Assembly (NCBI GenBank): GCA_030840185.1
Contig: JAUZFY010000316.1
Span: forward strand, 1-5,280
Source of the DNA: Microbacteriaceae bacterium
GTDB taxonomy: Bacteria > Actinomycetota > Actinomycetes > Actinomycetales > Microbacteriaceae
DNA: 5,280 nucleotides
Direction: 5' to 3'
Of this stretch, positions 1-5,280 are shown piece after piece. The translations under genes were made by a program, and so were the position numbers. Numbering within the stretch: position 1 is the stretch's first letter; each line of letters starts with the position of its first letter. The notes beneath the pieces are model-generated. The model had not been told where the DNA came from. It saw only the letters and a list, made by a program, of their open reading frames with translations, and searched no databases.

Positions 1-241
1 CGTCCTGGAACAGCCGAAGGTAGTTCTGCAGCGCAACGAACGCGCGACCGGGACTGTACCCGTCCCAGTCGGTGAAGGAGAAGCCGATTCCGCTGACGAG
101 CGGGTAAACCGTGAAGACGGCGAACAGCAGCAGCGCCGGAACGTAGAGCAGGTTGATTCGCCATCCGCCTCGCAGGCGAAGTCCCGTCTTCCCCGATTTC
201 CGCCGCGACAGCGACGCTAGGGCGGTGGTGGCCTGTGTCAT
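1..241 (-). CDS. ABC sugar-transporter permease, MalF/UgpA type (N-terminal part, cut by window edge)
   Basis: This is the first 80 residues of an inner-membrane permease of a binding-protein-dependent sugar importer (CUT1 class). I translated it by hand from the ATG at 241-239. A basic cytoplasmic N-terminus (RRKSGKTGLRLRGGWR, residues 13-28) is followed by a hydrophobic helix at about 31-53 (LLYVPALLLFAVFTVYPLV...). Then comes the family-typical exit FSFTDWDG (54-61) and a conserved ALQNYLRLF segment (70-78). The pattern helix, YPL, SFTDW, then NY is characteristic of MalF/UgpA-like subunits. The start is supported by AAAGGA at 253-248 on the minus strand, six bases from the ATG. The gene lies 93 bp downstream of the binding-protein gene on the same strand and is probably in its operon. 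The EAA loop that contacts the ATPase and the remaining helices lie outside the window. Family assignment is secure; the substrate is unknown. Confidence 0.88.
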   Translation of the reverse strand, partial: MTQATTALASLSRRKSGKTGLRLRGGWRINLLYVPALLLFAVFTVYPLVSGIGFSFTDWDGYSPGRAFVALQNYLRLFQD

Positions 242-276
242 GTCCGTTCCTTTTCTGGGGTCGTGTTCGGCGAGGT

Positions 277-314
277 CGCGGCGGGTGCGAGTTGAGGCCA
301 GCACACCCGCCGCG
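277..314 (-). other. Perfect 11-bp intergenic hairpin between binding-protein and permease genes
   Basis: Arms CGCGGCGGGTG (277-287) and CACCCGCCGCG (304-314) are exact reverse complements separated by 16 bases. On the minus-strand transcript the hairpin begins 20 bases after the binding-protein stop codon and ends about 24 bases before the permease ribosome site. No T-run follows in either direction, so it is not a standard intrinsic terminator. Its position matches known transporter operons in which a structure after the binding-protein gene protects the upstream message or reduces read-through, giving more binding protein than permease. That role is inferred here. Confidence 0.6.
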
Positions 315-334
315 GCGAATCGATGGTCAGTCGG

Positions 335-1603
335 CTACTGGGACTGCTTGCTGAGCGTCGCGAAGTCGCTCGCCATGCTCGCCACCCCGGACGACACCTT
401 CGACGAGCCACCGGTGACGACGGCGTCGGCCGTGGTCACCATGGTGTTCCACATCCCGTTCGGCAAGTAGACGCGGTCAAAGTAGGGCACGAGCGGCACC
501 TTGCCCGGCTTGACCACGCTGTCGTAGCTGCTCTGCAGCACGCCGAGGTCCGGCTTCACGTTGGTGAGGCCGGGGATCGAGCCCGCCGCCTTGGCGAGGA
601 CCGTCGCATTTGCCGGCTGGGCGAGGAAACCAATGTAGGACTTGGCGACCGGAACGTTCTTCGACGTCTTCGAGATGCCGAAGGCGTTCATCTCGCCGCC
701 GATGAGGTACGGGGACCCTCCGGTAAGCGAGGGCACCGGGAAGTACCCGAGGTTTGCCTTCGGGTTGTATTGCAGCGCGTCGTTGGCGGTCGTGTTCTGG
801 CCGAACGCGAACGCTGCCTTGCCGGTCGCGAGGGCTCGCGAGATGTCGTCCGCCGCCGCCGACACGTAGTCGGGGTTGAACAGTCCCTGCTTCTGCCAGG
901 TCGCGATCAGGTCGAGGACGTGGGTGTATGGGGCATCGACCCAGGTCCCCTTCTTGAGGGTCGACAGTTGCGACTTGGAGTACGCGCCCGCCGCGATCCA
1001 ATCGGCGAGGTTTCCTGCCGGCCCCTGGGCCTTGCCCGAAGACGAGATCGGTGCGATGCCGGCCGCCTTGATCTTCGCGGCCGCTCGGCCGAAGTCATCC
1101 CAGGTCTTAATGTCGCTGGCCTTGACGCCCGCCGCGGCGAGGACGTCTTTGTTGTAGATGATTCCCGCGACGTCGGTGTCGACGGGGAACGCGAAAAATT
1201 GACCGCTGGAATTCTTCATCGCCGGCGCGAGCGCAGGATTGAAGTTCTTAGCCCAGGCCTCGTTTTGCAGGGGGACGAGGAACTTGCTGTAGCGCAGCAG
1301 CGACCAGCCGTGCGTCCACCACATGTCCGGAACATTGCCCGAGGCGAGCCGCACCTTCATGTCGGCCTCGTAAGTCTGCGTCGCCGGCACGAGGTCGATG
1401 GTGACGTTCGGGTGTGCGGCCTCATACTTCTTGGTCACCGACGTGAGTGTCTTGAGGAATGCAGAGTCGACCGCCTGCCCGGTCTGGAACTCCAGTTTGA
1501 CGGGGCCGGCCTTTGCTCCAGACCCCCCAGATGCACCGCAGCCCACAAGGGCGAGAACAAGAGCTGTTGCGCCTGCAACAGTGAGAACTAAGCGCGATTT
1601 CAT
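335..1603 (-). CDS. ABC transporter sugar-binding lipoprotein (extracellular solute-binding protein family 1)
   Basis: A 422-residue exported substrate-binding protein that captures a sugar outside the membrane and delivers it to the permease. The signal peptide has a basic start (MKSR), a hydrophobic stretch at about 5-20 and a lipobox L19-V20-G21-C22, so Cys22 should become the lipid-anchored N-terminus; a Gly/Ser-rich linker follows (23-30). Family landmarks are LEFQTG at 37-42, VTIDLVPA at 67-74, MKVRLASGNVPDMWW at 82-96, the IIYNKDVL segment at 148-155, GKAAFAFGQ at 261-269 and LIGGEMNAFGISKTSKN at 300-316. The length is normal for the family. The ATG is chosen because GGAGGA (1616-1611) sits seven bases upstream and the signal peptide begins there. 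The gene diverges from the oxidoreductase gene and precedes the permease. Several aromatic residues (W95, W96, W100, W385) could line a sugar pocket, but the ligand cannot be assigned. Confidence 0.93.
   Translation of the reverse strand: MKSRLVLTVAGATALVLALVGCGASGGSGAKAGPVKLEFQTGQAVDSAFLKTLTSVTKKYEAAHPNVTIDLVPATQTYEADMKVRLASGNVPDMWWTHGWSLLRYSKFLVPLQNEAWAKNFNPALAPAMKNSSGQFFAFPVDTDVAGIIYNKDVLAAAGVKASDIKTWDDFGRAAAKIKAAGIAPISSSGKAQGPAGNLADWIAAGAYSKSQLSTLKKGTWVDAPYTHVLDLIATWQKQGLFNPDYVSAAADDISRALATGKAAFAFGQNTTANDALQYNPKANLGYFPVPSLTGGSPYLIGGEMNAFGISKTSKNVPVAKSYIGFLAQPANATVLAKAAGSIPGLTNVKPDLGVLQSSYDSVVKPGKVPLVPYFDRVYLPNGMWNTMVTTADAVVTGGSSKVSSGVASMASDFATLSKQSQ
1564..1581 (-). other. Short perfect hairpin within the signal-peptide coding region
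   Basis: CTGTTGC (1564-1570) and GCAACAG (1575-1581) are exact inverted repeats with a four-base loop. They encode part of the signal-peptide core (about residues 8-13). On the message the stem starts about 20 bases after the start codon, so it could affect early translation. It may equally result from repeated Ala/Val/Thr codons. Confidence 0.3.
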
Positions 1604-1708
1604 TCGTCATTCCTCCATTGGGATGTGAATTTGCCCGCGCGATTACGACACTGCTTCCTCGCAGTCCTCGCGCTCGCGGCGCCAACATCAACACTGACTG
1701 GCGGGCCC

Positions 1709-1718
1709 TTTCGCGAAA
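1709..1718. promoter_or_regulatory. TTTCGCGAAA palindrome, possible operator for the transporter promoter
   Basis: A perfect 10-bp palindrome lies directly next to the candidate minus-strand -10 box (1723-1718), so a protein bound here would cover the start of transcription. The sequence is consistent with a small dimeric regulator site. Its centre is GC, not the CG common in LacI-family operators, so the regulator is uncertain. Confidence 0.35.
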
Positions 1719-1746
1719 AGTTACACGAGTAGATTATCGAGCGCAA
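1718..1746 (-). promoter_or_regulatory. Candidate promoter for the sugar-binding protein operon
   Basis: Read on the minus strand, TTGCGC (1746-1741) is followed after 17 bases by TAACTT (1723-1718). Each box matches only about three positions of the sigma-70 consensus, but the spacing is ideal and TAnnnT is an acceptable actinobacterial -10. A start here would give a leader of roughly 110 bases. GATAAT within the spacer (1739-1734) is a better -10 by sequence but lacks a partner at -35. Confidence 0.3.
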
Positions 1747-1769
1747 GGACCAATCTGAGAGCCACTCAC
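1723..1769 (+). repeat. Imperfect direct repeat, copy A (47 bp)
   Basis: Copy A consists of a 13-bp left block ACACGAGTAGATT (1723-1735), 25 divergent bases and a 9-bp right block GCCACTCAC (1761-1769). Copy B has the same blocks in the same order with a 26-base middle. The left blocks agree at 12 of 13 positions and the right blocks at 9 of 9. Two blocks conserved at almost the same offset (78 and 79 bp) make coincidence unlikely. Copy A overlaps the candidate minus-strand promoter. Confidence 0.65.
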
Positions 1770-1770
1770 G

Positions 1771-1791
1771 CAGGGATCGAAACGATCCTTG
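1771..1791. promoter_or_regulatory. Operator-like palindrome, GGATCG-AAA-CGATCC core
   Basis: GGATCG (1774-1779) and CGATCC (1783-1788) are perfect inverted arms around AAA. Including flanks, 1771-1791 is symmetric at eight of nine tested arm positions (all but G1773/T1789, leaving out the AAA centre). It contains TCGAAACG, which resembles half-sites of several LacI-family operators, and it lies between the two candidate promoters and between the two repeat copies. This is the best candidate for binding by the LacI-family protein encoded nearby. The link is inferred. Confidence 0.45.
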
Positions 1792-1797
1792 AAACTA

Positions 1798-1826
1798 TTG
1801 ACTCGAGTAGATTCCGATGTGACACT
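1798..1826 (+). promoter_or_regulatory. Weak candidate promoter for the oxidoreductase gene
   Basis: TTGACT (1798-1803) matches five of six -35 positions. A 17-base spacer leads to GACACT (1821-1826), a poor -10. Another -35-like box, TTGACC (1831-1836), has only TACCCA (1856-1861) after 19 bases. A plus-strand promoter must lie in this area, but neither choice is convincing and the promoter may depend on an activator. Confidence 0.22.
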
Positions 1827-1848
1827 GTGATTGACCGCGGCCACTCAC
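1801..1848 (+). repeat. Imperfect direct repeat, copy B (48 bp)
   Basis: Copy B consists of ACTCGAGTAGATT (1801-1813), 26 bases and GCCACTCAC (1840-1848). See copy A for the match. The single difference in the left block creates the 8-bp palindrome ACTCGAGT (1801-1808), which copy A lacks. The middle part carries the direct repeat TGTGA-CAC-TGTGA (1818-1830). Copy B overlaps the candidate plus-strand promoter. Confidence 0.65.
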
Positions 1849-1861
1849 CGAGGAGTACCCA

Positions 1862-1903
1862 CCCCGCTACCGCGGGGCGGTCGCACGCGGTCTCCCGTTT
1901 TTT
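1862..1903 (+). terminator. Attenuator-like leader: competing hairpins followed by a T6 run
   Basis: CCCCGC/GCGGGG (1862-1867 and 1872-1877, loop TACC) overlaps and excludes ACCGCG/CGCGGT (1869-1874 and 1886-1891). A third pairing, CGGGG (1873-1877) with TCCCG (1893-1897), ends directly at six Ts (1898-1903). The last form resembles an intrinsic terminator just upstream of the ribosome site at 1905-1911. No leader peptide or known riboswitch is apparent. The stems are short, so a regulatory role is speculative. Confidence 0.3.
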
Positions 1904-1904
1904 C

Positions 1905-1911
1905 AGGAAGG
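1905..1911 (+). promoter_or_regulatory. Ribosome binding site of the oxidoreductase gene
   Basis: AGGAAGG ends seven bases before the ATG at 1919 and fixes that start. The palindrome GGTGCACC (1910-1917) overlaps its end. Confidence 0.75.
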
Positions 1912-1918
1912 TGCACCC

Positions 1919-3166
1919 ATGCCGATCTCCATCGGAGTTCTTGGTGCCGGACAATTCGCCGGACAATTTTCGCAGCTCTTTCGGCTGCACCCCCAGGTCT
2001 CCCGGGTATACGTGACCGACCTCATCGGTGAGCGCGCAGAGGAGCTCAACGAGTTGCAAGGCCTCGACGGCACCTTCGCGGACTTCGACGAAATGCTCGC
2101 CTCCGATGTGGATGCCGTGGCGATCTTCACCCAGCGCTGGACTCACGGACCCCTCGTGCTCAAGGCACTCCGCGCGGGCAAGCATGTGTACTCGGCCGTT
2201 CCGATGGCGATCACCGAAGACGAGATCGCGGCGATCATCGACGCCGTTCGAGAGACCGGCCTCACTTACATGATGGGCGAGACGAGTTTCTACAATCCCG
2301 CGACGGTCTTCGCGCGCCAGCAGCTCGCCAAGGGAGCGTTCGGCCGCGTGTTCTACGCCGAGGGTGACTACGTTCACGACATGGATCTTGGCTTCTACGC
2401 CGCCTACGAATACAGCGGCGGCCCGGAATGGAAGCGAACGGCGAGCTACCCCCCGATGCTGTACCCGACGCACTCCATTGGTGGCGTGCTCGGCGCCCTT
2501 CCCACCCACGCCGTGAGCGTCAGTTGCATCGGCGTGACGGACGACCGCAATGATGGCGTGTTCGACCGCGAAATAAGCATGTTCAGCAATGACTTCTCCA
2601 ACGCCACGGCTCTGTTCGAATTGCACGGTGGCGGGTCGATGCGTATCAACGAGATGCGTCGCGTCGGCTACCCGTCCCACATCCGCGAGTCACGGTTCCG
2701 CTTTTTCGGCACTGAGGGCAGCTTTGAACAGCTCGCTGAAACCTCGGTGTGGCAAGACAAGCACGGCGTCGAGGATGTGAGCGCACAGCTCGCCACGGCG
2801 GAGACGATGGCCGAGGATGATGTGACTCTCGCGCACGTTGCGCCGGAACTACGGGCCTCCTTCATTTCCGGTCACGCGCAGGTGCACGACCCGTCGCGCC
2901 TGCCGAAGTCATTCCTCGGCGCGCCGGACGGGCACGAGGGCAGCCACCACTTTCTCGCCGACGACTTCGTCACCGCGGTGAACAACGGCACCCTCCCCCC
3001 GGTCAATGCCTGGGTCGCCGCACGCTTCACCCTTCCCGGCATCATCGCCCACCAGTCCGCCTTGGCTGCCGGCGCCCGGCTGACAATTCCCGACTTCGGG
3101 GATGCACCGTTGGACGTCGCTCCGCCTGCCGGTGAGCGCGGCGCGACTGTCGTCAGTGCCGGGTGA
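1919..3166 (+). CDS. Gfo/Idh/MocA-family NAD(P)-dependent oxidoreductase with altered EKP motif
   Basis: A 415-residue cytoplasmic protein of the family that oxidises or reduces sugars, inositols and related polyols. The N-terminal Rossmann fold shows IGVLGAGQFAGQF (5-17), with the dinucleotide loop G9-A10-G11-Q12-F13-A14. The second landmark, AGKHVYSAVPM (86-96), aligns with the family motif AGKHVxxEKP, but A93-V94-P95 replaces E-K-P, so the usual catalytic lysine is missing. The C-terminal domain shows QLAKGAFGRVFYAEGDYVHD (135-154) and YPPMLYPTHSIGGVLG (177-192), in which H185 is a candidate for the active-site histidine. Substitution in the EKP motif probably marks a distinct subfamily. 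At 415 residues it is somewhat longer than the 330-390 common in the family. It lies downstream of a structured leader and 76 bp before the LacI gene, with which it is probably cotranscribed. The substrate is probably linked to the imported sugar. Confidence 0.87.
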   Translation: MPISIGVLGAGQFAGQFSQLFRLHPQVSRVYVTDLIGERAEELNELQGLDGTFADFDEMLASDVDAVAIFTQRWTHGPLVLKALRAGKHVYSAVPMAITEDEIAAIIDAVRETGLTYMMGETSFYNPATVFARQQLAKGAFGRVFYAEGDYVHDMDLGFYAAYEYSGGPEWKRTASYPPMLYPTHSIGGVLGALPTHAVSVSCIGVTDDRNDGVFDREISMFSNDFSNATALFELHGGGSMRINEMRRVGYPSHIRESRFRFFGTEGSFEQLAETSVWQDKHGVEDVSAQLATAETMAEDDVTLAHVAPELRASFISGHAQVHDPSRLPKSFLGAPDGHEGSHHFLADDFVTAVNNGTLPPVNAWVAARFTLPGIIAHQSALAAGARLTIPDFGDAPLDVAPPAGERGATVVSAG

Positions 3167-3187
3167 TCGGCCTGCCGATATCATCGG
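3166..3187. promoter_or_regulatory. Alternating inverted repeats ATCGG/CCGAT/ATCGG before the LacI gene
   Basis: ATCGGC (3166-3171) and GCCGAT (3174-3179) form a 14-bp perfect palindrome with a 2-base centre. CCGAT (3175-3179) also pairs with ATCGG (3183-3187) around ATC. Three half-sites in alternating orientation therefore start at the oxidoreductase stop codon and lie about 56 bp before the LacI start. This would suit autoregulation or a weak internal structure. There is no T-run, so termination is unlikely. Confidence 0.35.
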
Positions 3188-3227
3188 TTCATCCGCGTCA
3201 TTAGCGGTGTGTAACGAATCGACTGGT

Positions 3228-3234
3228 GAGAGGG
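3228..3234 (+). promoter_or_regulatory. Ribosome binding site that decides the LacI-gene start
   Basis: GAGAGGG ends eight bases before the ATG at 3243. An earlier in-frame ATG at 3102 would add 47 residues unlike any LacI N-terminus and overlap the upstream gene. GTG at 3234 overlaps this ribosome site and is too close to it to be the start. Confidence 0.65.
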
Positions 3235-3242
3235 TGGCCGGC

Positions 3243-4262
3243 ATGGCTACGGACGACGCCACCCCTCCTCGTCGAGCCACCCGGGCCGATGTGGCCCGCT
3301 ATGCCGGGGTGAGCCCAGCGGTCGTCAGCTACACCGTCAACGCGGGTCCGCGGGCCGTCGCCCCGGCAACCAGGGCCAGGGTGCAGGAGGCGATCCGGGC
3401 GCTCGGCTACCGCCCGAACGCGGCGGCTCGCACCCTCAAGGTGGGGCTGACGAAGATGTTCGGCATCATCGTCCCCGATTCGAGCAATCCGTTCTTCGCA
3501 TTGCTCGCCCACGCCATCGAAGACGCGGCGGCCACCAAGGGCTACGCGCTCATTGTCGTCAACTTCGACGGACCGCCGGAGGCCGTGGCAAACAGCATCC
3601 GCTCCCTCGCCCTTCGACAGGTCGACGGGATGCTCGTCGCCGCCGAGGTGAGCATGCCGATCCTCGGCGCGATAGCCGAAACCGGCATTCGAACGGTGCT
3701 ACTGAACCAGACCGTGGCGGTGCAGGGGATTCCGGCCATTGGCCCCGATCTGTACGGCGGCGCGCAAGAGGCGGTACGCCACCTCATCTGGCACGGCCAC
3801 ACCAGAATCGGATACGTGGGCGAACTCGGCCCCGGCGACCAGCGGCAACGGGGTTGGCGCGACGCCCTCGCGGCGGCGAACTTGGAACCGGGCCCGGTGG
3901 CCGCGGCCCGGTACACGCGGGAGGGGGGCTACGCCGCCGGCCAGCGCCTGATGCGCGAGCCCATCCGGCCGACGGCGGTTTTCGCCAGCTCCGACATGCA
4001 GGCCGTCGGGGTGCTTCGTGCCTTGCACGAGGCGGGAGTCGGTGTTCCCGAGGGGATCGCCGTGATCGGTTACGACGGATCCCCGGAGTCCGAGTACAGC
4101 TGGCCGGCGCTCACCACTGTGCAGCAGCCCGTAGTCGACATGGCGCGCGAAGCTGTTGAGCGGCTCGTGGCCCCGGTCGAGTCATCCTCCTTCACCTTGC
4201 ATGGCACGACGCTCATAGTGCGGCAAAGCTGCGGATGTCCGATGGGCTCCGCCGACGACTAA
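3243..4262 (+). CDS. LacI-family transcriptional regulator
   Basis: A 339-residue sugar-responsive DNA-binding protein, counted from the ATG at 3243. The N-terminal helix-turn-helix is [21 protein letters not shown] (13-33), and the hinge is [13 protein letters not shown] (56-68). The hinge leucine (L65) that inserts into the minor groove is present. The periplasmic-binding-protein-like effector domain follows: [21 protein letters not shown] (73-93), [27 protein letters not shown] (167-193), [24 protein letters not shown] (242-265) and [25 protein letters not shown] (272-296). The C-terminus RQSCGCP (328-334) is usual in actinobacterial members. The length is normal and nothing is missing. 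The start is set by the ribosome site at 3228-3234 and by the standard short N-terminal arm. It probably represses both arms of the locus until a sugar ligand releases it. The palindrome at 1771-1791 is the best candidate operator, with 3166-3187 as a possible autoregulatory site. Confidence 0.93.
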   Translation: MATDDATPPRRATRADVARYAGVSPAVVSYTVNAGPRAVAPATRARVQEAIRALGYRPNAAARTLKVGLTKMFGIIVPDSSNPFFALLAHAIEDAAATKGYALIVVNFDGPPEAVANSIRSLALRQVDGMLVAAEVSMPILGAIAETGIRTVLLNQTVAVQGIPAIGPDLYGGAQEAVRHLIWHGHTRIGYVGELGPGDQRQRGWRDALAAANLEPGPVAAARYTREGGYAAGQRLMREPIRPTAVFASSDMQAVGVLRALHEAGVGVPEGIAVIGYDGSPESEYSWPALTTVQQPVVDMAREAVERLVAPVESSSFTLHGTTLIVRQSCGCPMGSADD

Positions 4263-5280
4263 TCCTTGTCGCGCTTTCGCCACCGGATGCCGGCGTTGAT
4301 GAATCCGTCGAGATCGCCGTCGAACACGGCGGTCGGATTGTTGACTTCGTAGTCGGTCCGAAGATCCTTCACCATCTGGTACGGCGCGAGCACGTAGCTT
4401 CGCATCTGATCGCCCCAGCTCGCGGTGATCACTCCGGCGAGCTCCTTCTTCTGGGCCGCCTCCCGCTCGCGTTCGATCAGCAGCAAGCGGGACTGCAGCA
4501 CCCGCATCGCGGCCGCTCGGTTCTGAATCTGGCTCTTCTCGTTCTGCATCGACACGACAGTGCCGGTCGGGATGTGGGTGATGCGCACCGCGGAGTCGGT
4601 GGTGTTGACCGATTGGCCACCCGGTCCGCTCGAGCGGAAGACGTCGACGCGAATGTCGCTTTCCGGCACGTCGATGACGTCGGTGGTCTCGATGAGCGGG
4701 ATGACCTCAACCGCCGCGAAGCTCGTCTGACGTTTGCCAGCCGAGTTGAACGGGCTCATCCGAACCAGGCGATGCGTTCCGGCCTCGACGCTGAGAGTGC
4801 CGAACGCGTACGGCGCGTCGATCTCAATGGTTGTCGACTTGATGCCGGCCTCTTCCGCGTAGCTCGTGTCAAGCACGGTCGCGGAGTAGTTGTGTTGCTC
4901 CGCCCACCGGAGGTACATGCGCATGAGCATCTCGGAGAAATCTGATGCGTCAACTCCCCCGGCGCCCGCGCGGATCGTGACGACGGCGGCGCGCGAGTCG
5001 AACTCGCCGTTGAGCAGCGTCTGCACCTCGAGTTCTCCGAGGAGCTTCTGGATGCTCTCGAGCTCCGTGCGAGCGTCGGCCGCCGCCGCGGCATCCGACT
5101 CCTCGTTCGCCAGCTCGACCATGATCTCGAGATCGTCGAGTCGGGATTGAATGCTCGTGATCTTGGCAAGCTCCGCCTGGCGGTGGCTCAGGTCGGAGGT
5201 GATCTTCTGCGCCTTCTCGGTGTCATCCCAGAGGTCCGGCACTCCGGCCTGCTCGCTCAGGTCGACTATCTCGGCCTCGA
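4259..5280 (-). CDS. prfB: Peptide chain release factor 2 (5' end beyond window)
   Basis: RF2 ends translation at UGA and UAA codons by triggering release of the peptide in the ribosome. The frame runs open to the right edge and 339 complete residues are visible; the first full codon is at 5278 and the segment [19 protein letters not shown] starts there. Comparison with the spacing in E. coli RF2 suggests about 30 N-terminal residues are missing. Visible in order are the helical domain 1, [10 protein letters not shown] (105-114), the codon-recognition tripeptide S175-P176-F177 in [15 protein letters not shown], and the catalytic loop [18 protein letters not shown] with G220-G221-Q222. SPF distinguishes it from RF1, which has PxT. 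SPF to GGQ is 45 residues, as in E. coli. GTG at 5242-5240 is an internal valine and not the start. The stop codon overlaps that of the converging LacI gene. Any programmed frameshift site would lie outside the window. Confidence 0.96.
   Translation of the reverse strand, partial: EAEIVDLSEQAGVPDLWDDTEKAQKITSDLSHRQAELAKITSIQSRLDDLEIMVELANEESDAAAAADARTELESIQKLLGELEVQTLLNGEFDSRAAVVTIRAGAGGVDASDFSEMLMRMYLRWAEQHNYSATVLDTSYAEEAGIKSTTIEIDAPYAFGTLSVEAGTHRLVRMSPFNSAGKRQTSFAAVEVIPLIETTDVIDVPESDIRVDVFRSSGPGGQSVNTTDSAVRITHIPTGTVVSMQNEKSQIQNRAAAMRVLQSRLLLIEREREAAQKKELAGVITASWGDQMRSYVLAPYQMVKDLRTDYEVNNPTAVFDGDLDGFINAGIRWRKRDKD

Larger units (their letters stand above)
1604..1918. promoter_or_regulatory. 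Divergent control region between the transporter and oxidoreductase genes
   Basis: This 315-bp gap contains no credible gene and must hold both outward promoters. It is locally richer in A and T (about 1710-1830) than the surrounding coding DNA. It contains the duplicated blocks at 1723-1769 and 1801-1848, palindromes at 1709-1718 and 1771-1791, a direct repeat TGTGA-CAC-TGTGA at 1818-1830, a small inverted repeat ACTGC/GCAGT at 1650-1665 in the minus-strand leader, and a structured plus-strand leader at 1862-1903. Regulation by the LacI-family protein encoded at 3243-4262 is the simplest inference. Confidence 0.8.

Noticed and set aside
323..1591. A 422-codon open frame on the plus strand, opposite the sugar-binding protein gene
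   Set aside because: Its Arg/Gly/Val/His-rich product has no recognisable family, signal peptide or domain. It is the antisense shadow expected in high-GC DNA, whereas the minus-strand product is a clear lipoprotein of a known family.
1650..1665. Inverted repeat ACTGC/GCAGT in the transporter leader, with GAGGAA in the loop of the minus-strand message
   Set aside because: A five-base stem is weak, and the loop is about 50 bases from the real start codon. It is probably chance.
1766..2680. A 304-codon minus-strand frame overlapping the oxidoreductase gene and the control region
   Set aside because: Most of it is antisense to the oxidoreductase and it has no recognisable domain or suitable ribosome site. 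Its extension into the intergenic region is fortuitous.
3102..3242. A 47-residue N-terminal extension of the LacI regulator from an upstream in-frame ATG
   Set aside because: It overlaps the oxidoreductase gene by 65 bp, has no LacI-like sequence, and the ATG at 3243 has a good ribosome site and gives the standard N-terminus.
4235..4945. A 236-codon plus-strand frame opposite prfB
   Set aside because: It is the antisense shadow of a well-conserved release factor, with low-complexity His/Arg/Val content and no family resemblance.
5240..5242. GTG as the start codon of prfB
   Set aside because: The frame stays open to the window edge, and the preceding residues [12 protein letters not shown] continue the RF2 N-terminal helix. 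The GTG encodes an internal valine.
5243..5280. Programmed +1 frameshift site of prfB
   Set aside because: By comparison with E. coli RF2 it would fall upstream of the visible residues. No in-frame UGA occurs in the visible part, so neither presence nor absence can be claimed.

Overview
The window is high-GC DNA with dense coding. The protein families and codon use suggest an actinobacterium, most likely of the order Micrococcales (Microbacteriaceae-like). The release factor RF2, with its [11 protein letters not shown] catalytic loop, and a LacI regulator with an [13 protein letters not shown] helix-turn-helix are both of actinobacterial style. This placement rests on recognition, not on a search.

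Layout, left to right. (1) Positions 1-241, minus strand: N-terminus of an ABC sugar-transporter permease of the MalF/UgpA type, cut by the window edge. (2) 335-1603, minus: the lipoprotein sugar-binding protein of the same transporter. An 11-bp perfect hairpin lies in the gap between these two genes. (3) 1604-1918: a 315-bp divergent control region. It holds an imperfect 47/48-bp direct duplication on either side of an operator-like palindrome, a second palindrome over a possible minus-strand promoter, and a leader with competing hairpins and a T6 run. (4) 1919-3166, plus: a Gfo/Idh/MocA-family oxidoreductase in which the lysine of the usual EKP motif is valine. (5) 3243-4262, plus: a LacI-family regulator. 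(6) 4259-5280, minus: prfB (peptide chain release factor 2), whose 5' end lies beyond the window. It converges with the LacI gene, and the two stop codons overlap.

Items 1-5 read as one carbohydrate-uptake and catabolism locus. The binding protein and permease import a sugar or sugar derivative, the oxidoreductase probably acts on it or on a product, and the LacI protein probably controls both arms through the divergent region. The substrate cannot be read from the sequence. No ATPase is visible; many actinobacterial transporters of this class share one encoded elsewhere, and the rest of the operon lies off the left edge. prfB is housekeeping and unrelated in function, so the right end marks where an accessory sugar locus meets the core genome.

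I found no RNA genes, insertion sequences, CRISPR arrays, phage genes or clear new defence-type system. The most unusual material is the architecture of the 1604-1918 control region and the altered active-site motif of the oxidoreductase.
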